Shown here piece by piece: positions 33,367 to 42,015 of a stretch of DNA of 64,000 nt. A program made the translations under genes and the position numbers. Origin of the DNA: Paenibacillus graminis (GTDB lineage Bacteria > Bacillota > Bacilli > Paenibacillales > Paenibacillaceae); contig NZ_CP009287.1 of assembly GCF_000758705.1 (NCBI RefSeq), positions 2,728,001 to 2,792,000 on the forward strand, read 5' to 3'. The notes beneath the pieces are model-generated. The model made no database searches. It worked only from the letters and a program-made list of their open reading frames with translations, and had not been told where the DNA came from. How positions within the stretch are numbered: the stretch's first letter is position 1; the number at the start of each line of letters is the position of its first letter.

Positions 33367-34575
33367 ATGCAGCAATATATTGCCCGCAGGGGAGATACGG
33401 TTAGCCGGATTGCCGCGAGGCATGGACTCACACCGGAGCATGTAATTCAGGGGAACCCATGGGCAGGCAGGCAGCCGTATTTAATTCCGGGGCAGATTCT
33501 GTTTCTGCCTTCCGCTCCGCGTAAACGGTATGCCGTACAGCAAGGTGACGATGCCTGGAGCATTGCTGCCTTGTTCGGAGTGGATGTGAATGAACTTGAA
33601 AAACTGAATCCGGGCGTTGGCTCAGTATATGGATGTACCCCCGGCAAGGTACTGGTCATTCCTCCGGCGGCACCGCACAAAGTGGTGCATTTGCGCGGAG
33701 AATATGGTCCTGCCGAGGTGGAAGCGGATATTATTCAGCTGCTGGACCAATATCCTTTCCTTCAGCATGAATCTATTGGTTCAAGCGTTCTGGGCAAGCC
33801 GCTGCATCTGCTGCGGATCGGCAGGGGGCCGCACCAGCTTCATGTCAATGCCGCACTGCATGCGAATGAATGGCTGACCTCGCCCTGCCTCATGTCTTTT
33901 GTGGAGCAGTATGCGGCAGCATATGCTCAAGGAAAGGACTGGAATGGCCACAACCCTATGGATTGGTACAGCAACTGGACGGTATGGGCTGTGCCCATGG
34001 CTAATCCCGATGGGGTGGAGCTGGTACAGGAAGGGGGACTTCCCGGTCACCCGTATTATGACGAGCTGATGGCATGGAACGGTGGACGGAGCAGCTTCCG
34101 GCACTGGAAGGCCAACATCCGCGGGGTGGATCTGGGCGACCAGTTCCCGGCCCATTGGGAAGAAGAGCAGGCCCGGCGGGGAGTGCCTGGACCCGGGCCG
34201 CGTGACTACGGCGGGACGGCTGCGCTAAGCGAGCCGGAAGCCGCTGCCCTGGCGCAGCTGGCAGAGAGAGTCCCCGGCGATGCCGCTGTATCGCTGCACA
34301 GCCAGGGTGGAGAGATTTATTGGAACTACCGGGGGTATGAGCCGCTGGAGAGCCGTGCACTTGCAGCACAGCTAGCGGCGGCGAGCGGCTACCGGGCGGT
34401 TGAGCTGACCGGCAGCGATGCGGGATACAAGGACTGGTTTATCCAGCGTTTCCGCAAGCCCGGTTTCACTGTGGAGCTGGGAGTTGGCAAAAATCCGCTG
34501 CCGCTGGCTGATTTTGAGGATATGGCGCTGGAAACCGGTCTTATTTTGGCATCGATCCTTTCAAATTTCAAATAA
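33367..34575 (+). CDS. LysM-containing M14 metallopeptidase (gamma-D-glutamyl-DAP peptidase type)
   Basis: A 402-residue protein. Two LysM modules at about 2-45 (IARRGDTVSRIAARHGL) and 52-98 (AVQQGDDAWSIAALFGVDVNELEKLNPG) precede an M14 carboxypeptidase domain. Zinc ligands are in HANEW (H-x-x-E near 168) and the later SLHSQGG; the catalytic Glu is in FTVELGVGKNPLP. This is the layout of Bacillus endopeptidase I, which cleaves gamma-D-Glu-DAP bonds, often in sporulation or wall turnover. No signal peptide is seen. ATG at 33367 is favoured over 33358 because GAGAGG abuts the latter. Confidence 0.87.
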   Translation: MQQYIARRGDTVSRIAARHGLTPEHVIQGNPWAGRQPYLIPGQILFLPSAPRKRYAVQQGDDAWSIAALFGVDVNELEKLNPGVGSVYGCTPGKVLVIPPAAPHKVVHLRGEYGPAEVEADIIQLLDQYPFLQHESIGSSVLGKPLHLLRIGRGPHQLHVNAALHANEWLTSPCLMSFVEQYAAAYAQGKDWNGHNPMDWYSNWTVWAVPMANPDGVELVQEGGLPGHPYYDELMAWNGGRSSFRHWKANIRGVDLGDQFPAHWEEEQARRGVPGPGPRDYGGTAALSEPEAAALAQLAERVPGDAAVSLHSQGGEIYWNYRGYEPLESRALAAQLAAASGYRAVELTGSDAGYKDWFIQRFRKPGFTVELGVGKNPLPLADFEDMALETGLILASILSNFK

Positions 34576-34615
34576 AAATGAAACAATTTCTGCAAATTTG
34601 CGTAATATAACAGCA

Positions 34616-34671
34616 AAGGGTACGGCCGCAGTCATTTCCAGATGCGCTTCGCGGCTGGATCCTTTTTTTGT
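34616..34671 (+). terminator. Terminator after the LysM peptidase
   Basis: AAAGG...CGGCCGC at about 34617-34631 pairs imperfectly with GCGGC...GATCC ahead of a seven-T run ending near 34671. Confidence 0.55.
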
Positions 34672-34761
34672 GGAAAAACGGAGCATCTGCCTTCGGAAGC
34701 TGATTTTATTGCGGAGTTTATTCCGGCAGTAAAGCTTCATAAAACTTTTAGGAGGACCGTG

Positions 34762-35013
34762 ATGAAACTGAAAAAACTGCTCTCGCTTAAGCAATGGTCC
34801 CATATTTTCCGCAATTCCTGGCAGTTTGTCATCTCCCCGCAAGTAGCCCTGGCAGACAAGCTCCTGTTCACCGTTCCGGTGCTTTTATACTGGGTGCTTC
34901 CCGATTTCATGCCGTTTCTGCCGATTGACGATATTGGAGTGACGATGCTGCTGACGGGCTGGTTCGTCTCGCGGATGGAGCGCAAATACCCGGCCCAAAG
35001 AGCCGGAAGATGA
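34762..35013 (+). CDS. Small DUF1232-like membrane protein (83 residues)
   Basis: An 83-residue protein with a basic amphipathic head (MKLKKLLSLKQW), a hydrophobic core LLFTVPVLLYWVLPDFMPFLPIDD and a second hydrophobic stretch GVTMLLTGWFVS. The Pro-Asp-Phe-x-Pro and Pro-Ile-Asp-Asp elements recall the YkvA/DUF1232 core, but the order is not identical, so the family is tentative. TAGGAGG lies 6 bases before the ATG. Function is unknown. Confidence 0.65.
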   Translation: MKLKKLLSLKQWSHIFRNSWQFVISPQVALADKLLFTVPVLLYWVLPDFMPFLPIDDIGVTMLLTGWFVSRMERKYPAQRAGR

Positions 35014-35138
35014 AGGATTAGCGAATCTTTTCATGGTTTTACTGATCTATTTCGCCAATACAGTTGCTTTTACAGGCTGATTTCCTTAAAATAAACTATT
35101 GAGTATTTAAACTATAGATGCACGGGAGATGGATGAGG

Positions 35139-35441
35139 ATGAACGTCAAAATTACCCGCAACGCGGCTAAAGTGATAAAGAAAACGATGGAACTTGAAGG
35201 CAACAGCGAGTTGAAGCTGCGCGTAGCCATTACACACGCCCACGGTGATCATGCCCACTACGGCCTTGATCTGGACACGCCCAAAGAAAGTGACGTTGTT
35301 GTATCCACTGACAAAGAGATTGATGTCATTCTTGATCCGAATCAGCCCTTGCTGGATGGTGTGAAGATCGACTATCTGTACTTCCCTGAAGAAGGTTTTG
35401 TAATTACTAATCCGTCTAAAGGAAATCACGGCGATCACTAA
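35139..35441 (+). CDS. HesB/IscA-like protein
   Basis: A 100-residue protein with the HesB-like fold pattern: MNVKITRNAAKVIKKTME, LKLRVAITHAHGDHAHYGLDLD and the late FPEEGFVITNPSKGNHGDH. The three cysteines that bind Fe-S in IscA/SufA are absent, while several His are present, as in other HesB-like proteins of Bacillales. A role as an iron or cluster carrier is therefore doubtful. ATG at 35139 was chosen (GGGAG 10 bases upstream); ATG 35133 is an alternative. YuzB follows 41 bases later. Confidence 0.72.
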   Translation: MNVKITRNAAKVIKKTMELEGNSELKLRVAITHAHGDHAHYGLDLDTPKESDVVVSTDKEIDVILDPNQPLLDGVKIDYLYFPEEGFVITNPSKGNHGDH

Positions 35442-35482
35442 GTGTTCGCCCGTATTTTACGGACATAAAGAAGGGTTGCTCC

Positions 35483-35722
35483 ATGGCTAACGATATACGC
35501 ATTTGCGACGAGTGCAATCATATCAAGATGAAAAGTATCCTCCCCAAGCTGCGCAAGATGGCGCCTGACGCCGAGATCAAGACCGGATGCATCTCCTATT
35601 GCGGACCTTGCGGCAAACGGCCGTTTGTCTATATCAACGGCCGGTACGTCAGCGGCCCGACAGAAGACGAGGTGCTGGCTAAGGCCGAAGCTTTTGTCAA
35701 ACGGCCGGTTGCTAAGGAATAG
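35483..35722 (+). CDS. YuzB-family (DUF1450) protein
   Basis: A 79-residue protein with paired cysteines: IRICDECNHIKMK and GCISYCGPCGKRPFVYINGRYV. This is the DUF1450/YuzB pattern of Bacillales, a small thioredoxin-like fold whose Cys set could bind a metal or cluster. GAAGGG lies about 10 bases before the ATG. It is in line with the HesB-like gene, so both may share a transcript ended by the terminator at 35742. Function is unknown. Confidence 0.88.
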   Translation: MANDIRICDECNHIKMKSILPKLRKMAPDAEIKTGCISYCGPCGKRPFVYINGRYVSGPTEDEVLAKAEAFVKRPVAKE

Positions 35723-35741
35723 GGCATTGGGTTTAGCAGGG

Positions 35742-35768
35742 CCTCCGCTAAGTAAGCGGAGGTTTTTT
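35742..35768 (+). terminator. Terminator after yuzB
   Basis: CCTCCGCT (35742-35749) pairs perfectly with AGCGGAGG (35755-35762), followed by six T. Confidence 0.92.
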
Positions 35769-35861
35769 GTATCCCTAGGGTGCCGCGCGGCGGTATGAAT
35801 CAATTGCACTTTCTGCAGTTGTTTATCCTGGTGCGCCAGGCTGGGGCTTCGCTGAGGCCCA

Positions 35862-35870
35862 TGGTATAAT
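35862..35870 (+). promoter_or_regulatory. Extended -10 promoter of the aldo/keto reductase
   Basis: TGG-TATAAT at 35862-35870 is an extended -10 with a perfect hexamer. No clear -35 is visible. It lies about 48 bases before the start codon. Confidence 0.6.
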
Positions 35871-35917
35871 AGGAATGTTCTCAACATCAGAAGATACATA
35901 GGAGGGAATGTAGCACA

Positions 35918-36742
35918 ATGAAGCATATTGCTGATGTAACGATTCTGAACAACGGGATAGCCATGCCCCGGTTTGGACTGGGCACCTACAAAGCCGAGGG
36001 GGAAGAGGTAGCGAGTGCTGTAGCAACTGCGCTGGAGCTGGGTTACCGGAGTATTGATACCGCTGCGGTATATGGCAACGAGGAAGAGGTGGGACGCTCG
36101 ATTGCCGCCAGCGGCATCAAGCGGGACAGCCTGTTCGTGACAACGAAGGTATGGAACTCGGATCAGGGCTACGATGAGACACTAAGAGCTTTCGAAACCA
36201 GCAGCAAGAAGCTGGGCCTGGACGTTATTGATCTCTATCTCATCCACTGGCCGGGCACGGATAAATATAAAGCTACCTGGCGCGCACTGGAAAGGCTCTA
36301 TGCTGAAGGACGCGTACGCGCTATTGGTGTCAGCAATTTTCAGATTCACCATCTGGAGGAATTGCGGAAGGACAGCGAAACTGTGCCTGCCGTGAATCAG
36401 GTGGAGCTGCATCCGCGTTTTATCCAGAAAGAGCTGCATGACTACTGCGCCAGCCGCCAGATTCAGATCGAAGCCTGGGCTCCGCTGATGAAGGGCAGGC
36501 TGCAGGACAACGAGCTGCTGCAGGGGATTGCTGGCAAGCATGGGAAGACGGTATCCCAGGTGATTTTACGTTGGGGGCTGCAGAACGGGATTGTGATCAT
36601 CCCGAAATCCGTAACCGCCTCGAGAATTAAGGAAAACAGCGAAATCTTTGATTTCGAGCTGTCGGCGGAAGAGCTGGCTGCCATCAGCGGACTGGATGCC
36701 AGTGAGCGGATTGGTTCTGATCCGGACAAGTTATTGTTTTAG
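35918..36742 (+). CDS. Aldo/keto reductase (AKR5-like)
   Basis: A 274-residue NADPH-dependent reductase. The catalytic tetrad is visible: Asp in SIDTAAVYGNEEEVG, Tyr in AVYGNE, Lys in FVTTKVWNSD and His in LIHWPGTD. The cofactor part appears late as IIPKSVTASRIKEN. It resembles the Bacillus YvgN/YtbE methylglyoxal reductase and 2,5-diketogluconate reductase group. AGGAGGG lies 9 bases before the ATG. It is monocistronic, ending at a strong bidirectional terminator. Carbonyl detoxification is the likely role. Confidence 0.92.
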   Translation: MKHIADVTILNNGIAMPRFGLGTYKAEGEEVASAVATALELGYRSIDTAAVYGNEEEVGRSIAASGIKRDSLFVTTKVWNSDQGYDETLRAFETSSKKLGLDVIDLYLIHWPGTDKYKATWRALERLYAEGRVRAIGVSNFQIHHLEELRKDSETVPAVNQVELHPRFIQKELHDYCASRQIQIEAWAPLMKGRLQDNELLQGIAGKHGKTVSQVILRWGLQNGIVIIPKSVTASRIKENSEIFDFELSAEELAAISGLDASERIGSDPDKLLF

Positions 36743-36761
36743 TTCAATACGTATATTTCAC

Positions 36762-36798
36762 AAAGTCTCCCTGAATGCTTACGCTCAGGGAGACTTTT
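36762..36798. terminator. Bidirectional terminator between the reductase and the kinase
   Basis: AAAGTCTCCCTGA (36762-36774) and TCAGGGAGACTTT (36785-36797) form a perfect 13-base stem. The stop codon of the converging kinase lies inside the stem. Confidence 0.9.
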
Positions 36799-37900
36799 CA
36801 TGCTGCCGGACAGGCAAAGAGATATGAAAGGCAGTTCCTTTGGATACTTCGCTTTCTACGGTCAGGAAGCCGCCGTGCGCGAGGATCAGTTTTTTCACAA
36901 TAGCCATGCCGAGTCCTGTCCCCAGGTTCGGAGAGCCGTCTTTTGCTCCGCGGTAATATTTTTGGAACAGATTCTTCAGTGTATCTTCGTTCATTCCGGT
37001 GCCATTGTCGGATATCGTGATGCTCACACTCTCATCCCCCTCCCGCCGCACAGTCACATGAATGGCAGTGCCTGCCGGATTGTGAAGCACCGCATTCATC
37101 AGCACATTTTGCAGCGCCCGGTAGAGCAGCTTCTCGTCGGCAACAAGCTCCAGCAACTCGGTCTCCGTTTCCAAGCTCAACAGGTGGGACACCGCTCGCG
37201 GGTCGTTGCCGACATCAGCCGTCAGCCGCTGGAGAAATCCGATCAGCTCCAGCGTGCCAAGCTGCATGGGCAGGGAGGCATGATCCTCATTCATCTGAAA
37301 AGAGAGGTTGATGTCGCTGATCAATTCCTCAATATGCAGCCCTTTGGAGTGAATTTCTTGCAGGAACGTCCGCTGCTCATCCGCGTTCCAGCTATACTCC
37401 TCGTTCAGCAGCAGTGTTGAATATCCCGTGACATACGTTAATGGCGTTTTGAGATCATGAGAGATGCCAGCCACCCAATCCTTTTTGTTTTCTTCCAGCT
37501 TGCGGCGTTCCAGTTCGGCCTGTCTCAGGCTGGCAGACAGCGACTGGATGTTCACAATTAATTCACCGTACAACCGGTATCTGGATTTGAGCTTCCTGTT
37601 CCGCTTGAAGATGCTCTGCACCGCAGGCGGAGGTTCGAAATTCCCGCCCGACAAGGAGGCAATCCACGACATCATAAATTTTAACGGACTTCCGAAATAC
37701 CAGCCGAACAGCACGCTGCATGCCGTAATATTAACCCCGAATACCGCCAGAATGTACAGATCATAATACTCCTGCCCTTCCAGAAGGCCCAGCAGCGGAA
37801 ACAGCACCTCCACGCTAATCATCATGGTGAGGCCGAGTCCAAGCATCCAGGCGATTAATCCGATGACAAAATGGATACTGAACCTTAGTCCCGTCTTCAT
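36785..37900 (-). CDS. Sensor histidine kinase
   Basis: A 371-residue kinase with two N-terminal membrane helices (about 8-36 and 48-75), a cytoplasmic linker with a coiled segment, HisKA with WVAGISHDLKTPLTYVTGYS (His near 155), and HATPase boxes NVLMNAVLHNPAG, ISDNGTGM, LGTGLGMAIVKK. AAAGGAG precedes ATG 37900, which lies 1 base after the regulator's stop. The pair is divergent from an ABC transporter operon it may control, as in envelope-stress modules. It lacks the compact Bce-type sensor layout, so antibiotic sensing is only one possibility. Confidence 0.9.
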   Translation of the reverse strand: MKTGLRFSIHFVIGLIAWMLGLGLTMMISVEVLFPLLGLLEGQEYYDLYILAVFGVNITACSVLFGWYFGSPLKFMMSWIASLSGGNFEPPPAVQSIFKRNRKLKSRYRLYGELIVNIQSLSASLRQAELERRKLEENKKDWVAGISHDLKTPLTYVTGYSTLLLNEEYSWNADEQRTFLQEIHSKGLHIEELISDINLSFQMNEDHASLPMQLGTLELIGFLQRLTADVGNDPRAVSHLLSLETETELLELVADEKLLYRALQNVLMNAVLHNPAGTAIHVTVRREGDESVSITISDNGTGMNEDTLKNLFQKYYRGAKDGSPNLGTGLGMAIVKKLILAHGGFLTVESEVSKGTAFHISLPVRQHEKSP

Positions 37901-37901
37901 C

Positions 37902-38645
37902 TCAGGCTCCTTTGACCGGCGGTACAAATTTGTAACCGATCCCTCTCAGGTTAATGATCAGCTCAGGGGCTTTCGGATTGTCGTCCAGTTTTTTTCTGAT
38001 TTTTGAAATATGGATAGTGACCGTTTTCTCGTCGCCATATCCCGGGCTGCCCCACACCAGTTCATAGATTTGCGAGGTTGTATAGATCCGGTTCGGATTC
38101 CGGCAAAAGAAGCTCAGCAGCTCCAATTCCTTGGCTGTACATTCCACACTCTCTCCATTCACGATCAATGAGGCGTCTGCAGGCCTTAGAATAAAACGCC
38201 CATAATTATATTCTTTGTTTCCTGCACCTTCCGAATTTCCGTTAGACGAGGCTTGGGTGAGGCTCTGCCTTCTGAATAAGGCTTTGATCCGGGCAATGAC
38301 CTCAAGCGGATTAAAAGGCTTTGTGATATAATCGTCCCCGCCAATCCCGAGCCCCGTCAATTTATCGAAATCGCTTGCGCACGACGTAATAAAAAAAATA
38401 GGCGTATCTGTATGCTTGCGGATCTCGCGGCACAGCTCAAAGCCATTGACATCCCCCAGCATCACATCCAGCAGGATCAGGTCATAGGTATGATTTTTTA
38501 CGAAAAATAACGCTTGTTCCCCGGTTGTACAGCTGGAGATGTTATGGTAGCGCTCCTTCTTCAACGTAATCTCCAGCAAAGTCAAAATTCCCTTCTCATC
38601 GTCAACCAGCAAAATTTTCTCTGCGTTCGTATGGTCATTCAGCAA
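37902..38645 (-). CDS. OmpR-type response regulator
   Basis: A 247-residue regulator: receiver with VDDE, phosphoacceptor Asp in LILLDVMLGDVNG and KPFNPLEV, then a winged-helix domain (AKELELLSFFCRNPNRIYTTSQIYELVWG, ending NLRGIGYKFVPP). TTG at 38645 is chosen because GGGAGG lies 8 bases upstream; the frame extends upstream without such a site. It leads the operon with the kinase. The divergent spacer to the ABC ATPase is about 175 bases and should hold operators for both. Confidence 0.9.
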   Translation of the reverse strand: MLNDHTNAEKILLVDDEKGILTLLEITLKKERYHNISSCTTGEQALFFVKNHTYDLILLDVMLGDVNGFELCREIRKHTDTPIFFITSCASDFDKLTGLGIGGDDYITKPFNPLEVIARIKALFRRQSLTQASSNGNSEGAGNKEYNYGRFILRPADASLIVNGESVECTAKELELLSFFCRNPNRIYTTSQIYELVWGSPGYGDEKTVTIHISKIRKKLDDNPKAPELIINLRGIGYKFVPPVKGA

Positions 38646-38821
38646 CGGTGTTTCCTCCCTGAGTGCATAAGTTCTCTCTAAGTCTAGCATTCATTTTGGA
38701 ATTTTTCTGGTTTCCTGTGTCCTTTTAACCGTGAGTTTGCTTTGATTTTACTTTCGGGGGCTATTCTAACGTTGCGCCGCCAAGGAATGGTCCGGCAATT
38801 GGTTGTGACGGAGGAATAGAC

Positions 38822-39697
38822 ATGGAATTGCAAATTGAACAGGTATCGAAAAACTATGGTGCAAAGCATGCCCTCAGCGGCATCACCTTGAAGCTCAAAC
38901 CGGGGGTGACCGGTCTGCTTGGCCCAAATGGTGCCGGGAAATCCACGTTAATGCGGATGCTCGCAACTATAGAGAAGCCAACACATGGGAGCATTACATG
39001 GAATGGGGTGGATATTGCCGGGAAACCGCAGGTTTTACGGAAGGAACTGGGATATTTGCCGCAGGATTTCGGTGTATATCCGAATCTGACCCCGCTTGAA
39101 TTTCTGGAATACATTGCGGCGATGAAGGGACTGTCCCCCCGGTACGCGCGGACCCGGATCAACGAGCTGCTGGAAATTTTAAATCTTTCGAATGACCGGA
39201 AGCGGCTGCTCGGCGGTTTCTCGGGCGGCATGAGACAGCGGGTGGGTATTGCCCAAGCCCTGCTTAATGATCCGTCGCTGCTTATTGTCGACGAACCCAC
39301 GGTCGGCCTGGACCCCGGAGAAAGAATCGGTTTCCGGAATTTATTATCCAGCTTGTCCGGGGACAGAATCATTATTTTATCAACGCATATTGTGACCGAC
39401 ATTGAATCCATTGCCCCCTCCATCGCCCTGATGGCGAAGGGCCGGCTGGTCAAGTATGCGGCACCGGAGAACTTGCTTCAGAGTGTGGAGCAGAAGGTCT
39501 GGAACTGCATCCTGCCTGCTGCCTCGCTGCCGGAAATGCAGGCTAAATACACGATCAGCAGCGCCATTCAGCGCAGCGACGGCATCCACACCCGGATCGT
39601 TTCCGACCTGCGCCCCAGTGCAAACGCCACCCTGCTGCCCGCTTCACTGGAGGATGCGTACCTGTATACAGTGTCCTCGTTAGGAGTCCAGCCATGA
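38822..39697 (+). CDS. ABC transporter ATPase
   Basis: A 291-residue ATPase with Walker A GPNGAGKST, Q-loop YLPQDFGVYP, signature FSGGMRQR, Walker B LLIVDEPTVGLDP and switch LSTHIV. The C-terminal 80 residues are an accessory region as in drug or lantibiotic exporter ATPases. It overlaps the next gene by 4 bases (ATGA) and is divergent from the two-component genes, which probably control it. Substrate unknown. Confidence 0.9.
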   Translation: MELQIEQVSKNYGAKHALSGITLKLKPGVTGLLGPNGAGKSTLMRMLATIEKPTHGSITWNGVDIAGKPQVLRKELGYLPQDFGVYPNLTPLEFLEYIAAMKGLSPRYARTRINELLEILNLSNDRKRLLGGFSGGMRQRVGIAQALLNDPSLLIVDEPTVGLDPGERIGFRNLLSSLSGDRIIILSTHIVTDIESIAPSIALMAKGRLVKYAAPENLLQSVEQKVWNCILPAASLPEMQAKYTISSAIQRSDGIHTRIVSDLRPSANATLLPASLEDAYLYTVSSLGVQP

Positions 39698-41286
39698 TCC
39701 GTACTCTCTCAGCCTACTTTTATTTAATCAAAAGCAATTTGGTCAGTCAGATGCGCAGCTATTCCTTCCTGTTCGTCATAGGGATCAGCGTATTCGCCGG
39801 TTATGCCTGCGTGCCGGATGCCGCTGCCGGATATGAAATCTTTTATATCGGCGGGGTCAGAGGCATCTATAACTCGGCGTGGCTGGGCGGACTTGCGGCG
39901 ATGCTGACCACGATGCTGCTCTGGCTGTTCGGTTTTTTTATGCTTCGAAGCCAAATATCCGGAGATGCACGCCTGAAGCTTGGGCCGTTGATCGCCTCAG
40001 CCCCTGTCTGGAAAATCAGGTATATCACCGCTAAGGCAGCGGCAAATTTTGTCGTCCTGCTGGTGATAGGAGCTGTCTTGCTGGGGGCCTTTATGGCCAT
40101 GCAACTGCTGCGGGGGGAAAGTTCCCAGCTCCGGTTAACGGATTACATGGCTCCCTTTTTCTTTGTAACTTTCCCATCCCTGTTTCTGCTCGCTTCCTTA
40201 ACCGTCCTGTTTGATGTATTTCCCGGTTTGAAGGGGGTTGTGGGGAATGTGCTGTTCTTCTGCCTGTGGATTGCTGTCGGGGTGGTTTCCATAGCCGCGC
40301 CAAGCGAGTGGTGGGATTTGTTCGGCGTGAGCGGTATCCTGAACGCAATGGCCCACAGCGCAGCGGAGCATTATCCTTCACTCTCCAGCCTTGAGGCGAG
40401 CGGAAGCTTTGGATATTACCCGACACAAGGGCAGATCCCCACATTTGAGTGGCAGGGCGCAGCATGGGATTCTTCGCATGTCCCCGTCCGGCTCGTCTGG
40501 ATCGCAGCGGGCATAGGAGGGATCGTTCTGTCGGCCCTGCTGTTCCGCCGTTTTGAACACCCGGAAGCATCAAAGGTTCATCCGCATGCTTCGGACAGGG
40601 GGGAAACACCCGTTCTACCGGTTATAGCCATGGAGCACAGCCGCTCCCTTAAGCTGTCTCCCGCAGTGAAGGTGAAGGGTGCAAGGTTGCCCCGACGGGT
40701 CAAAGCCGAGCTGAAGCTTATGCTGAAAGGCATGTCCCTTTGGTGGACACTGCCCGCCATAGCGCTCATTGCCGCGCCTCTGCTGGTTACGGCAAACTCC
40801 GTGAACAACTTGCTGCCCTTTATCATGATATGGCCTCTCGCTTTATGGTCGCAGATGGGCACGCGGGATCAGCATTATTTCACCACTGGATTGACCTTGT
40901 CGTGCAGCTCGCCGCTGGCGAAGTGGTGGACGGAATGGCTCTCCGGCGTATTCATCACCTTGCTGTTTTCTTCGGGGGCAATCTTCCGCTTCATCGCGGA
41001 GAACCAGATGCCGGCCCTGTTGGCATGGGGAACAGGCCTCCTGTTCATTCCGACCTTGGCGCTTGCACTCGGTACACTGGGCGGGTCAAAAAAGCTGTTC
41101 GAAGTCATTTATCTGCTCTGGTGGTATATGGGACCGCTCAATCATGTTCCCTCACTCGACTTTTTGGGGGTGTCCGAAAGGAACCCTGCGCATTATCTCG
41201 TGTTCACTGTGCTTTTATTCACAGCAGGCGCAGCCGTCCGTCTCTGGCAGACTGGAAATTTATCAATAAGAAGGAGATCTATATGA
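39694..41286 (+). CDS. ABC transporter membrane protein
   Basis: A 530-residue membrane protein with about 12 hydrophobic segments arranged in two halves separated by a soluble stretch (about 265-340), consistent with a duplicated permease. The start overlaps the ATPase stop (ATGA) and its own stop overlaps the start of the lipoprotein gene. It resembles large permeases paired with single ATPases in Bacillales exporters. No peptidase or precursor peptide gene is nearby. Confidence 0.82.
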   Translation: MIRTLSAYFYLIKSNLVSQMRSYSFLFVIGISVFAGYACVPDAAAGYEIFYIGGVRGIYNSAWLGGLAAMLTTMLLWLFGFFMLRSQISGDARLKLGPLIASAPVWKIRYITAKAAANFVVLLVIGAVLLGAFMAMQLLRGESSQLRLTDYMAPFFFVTFPSLFLLASLTVLFDVFPGLKGVVGNVLFFCLWIAVGVVSIAAPSEWWDLFGVSGILNAMAHSAAEHYPSLSSLEASGSFGYYPTQGQIPTFEWQGAAWDSSHVPVRLVWIAAGIGGIVLSALLFRRFEHPEASKVHPHASDRGETPVLPVIAMEHSRSLKLSPAVKVKGARLPRRVKAELKLMLKGMSLWWTLPAIALIAAPLLVTANSVNNLLPFIMIWPLALWSQMGTRDQHYFTTGLTLSCSSPLAKWWTEWLSGVFITLLFSSGAIFRFIAENQMPALLAWGTGLLFIPTLALALGTLGGSKKLFEVIYLLWWYMGPLNHVPSLDFLGVSERNPAHYLVFTVLLFTAGAAVRLWQTGNLSIRRRSI

Positions 41287-41897
41287 CAAAATATATCCGC
41301 CGTACATGGCTTATCCTCATCCCGGCAGCGTTCGTTATGCTCATACTTGCGGGCTGTGGGGACAAGTCCGTAGAGAAAACAGCTTCATTCGAAGGATCAA
41401 AAGTGCAGCAGATTGAGGTGAAAACGGACGGACAATCCATTCAGGTGAGCCGTTCCAAAGATTCGGATGTGAAGCTCCGTATGAAGACGGAAGGTGAGCT
41501 GCCGGCGGTGCTGGAGGAGGGTGTGCTTACTGTCGGCGCTGAACCGGCGTCCGGCTTCATCCATTTAAAGAATGAGACCATTTATTTGGAGCTGCCGGAA
41601 CAAAGCTACGAGTCCATCCGTCTGGCTACAGCTTCCGGCAATATTACCTTTGAGGACGGCCAGGGGGAGCAAATCGTGCTGGACGCCGACTCAGGCAACA
41701 TCACCGTCTCCGGCTTTGCGGGGGAGATCGATGCAGCCACACAATCGGGCACCATTCACTCGGAGGTCCAGGCGTCCTCAGAGGTACAGACAGACGGTGG
41801 CGGCCAGAGTCTGAAGGGGAAGGTGGGTGCAGAGAGTGCGGAGACTTCTACACTGAGTGTGCATTCAGCTTCAGGTAATATAACTTTGGAGAATTAG
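41283..41897 (+). CDS. DUF4097-like lipoprotein
   Basis: A 204-residue lipoprotein. The signal ends in lipobox LILAGC (Cys near 25). The rest is a repetitive beta-rich domain with LATASGNITFEDGQG, DADSGNITVSGF, ATQSGTIHSEVQ and VHSASGNITLEN, a pattern typical of the DUF4097 beta-helix. AAGGAGA lies 6 bases before ATG 41283, which overlaps the permease stop. It is probably the third member of the transporter operon and sits outside the membrane. Its role, perhaps surface sensing or binding, is unknown. Confidence 0.82.
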   Translation: MTKYIRRTWLILIPAAFVMLILAGCGDKSVEKTASFEGSKVQQIEVKTDGQSIQVSRSKDSDVKLRMKTEGELPAVLEEGVLTVGAEPASGFIHLKNETIYLELPEQSYESIRLATASGNITFEDGQGEQIVLDADSGNITVSGFAGEIDAATQSGTIHSEVQASSEVQTDGGGQSLKGKVGAESAETSTLSVHSASGNITLEN

Positions 41898-41943
41898 ACA
41901 GCTTCCGCACTTTCAATTGACTCCATAAAATTCATGAATGAAA

Positions 41944-41978
41944 AAACGGACATGCTCCCTTTCGGGGGCTGTCCGTTT
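41944..41978. terminator. Bidirectional terminator after the transporter operon
   Basis: AAACGGACA (41944-41952) pairs with TGTCCGTTT (41970-41978), with an inner CTCCC/GGGGG-type extension. Poly-A lies upstream and CTTTG downstream. It lies between convergent genes. Confidence 0.85.
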
Positions 41979-42015
41979 CTTTGTGCAGAGCTGCTTATCC
42001 TGCCTTTATACCGGC

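Noticed and set aside
33184..33441. Minus-strand frame of 85 codons before the LysM peptidase
   Set aside because: No ribosome site, it overlaps the peptidase start, and it has no recognisable motif.
36785..41897. Bce-type antimicrobial peptide resistance module
   Set aside because: The kinase lacks the compact intramembrane layout and the permease does not show the large external domain of BceB, so only a generic two-component/ABC module is claimed.
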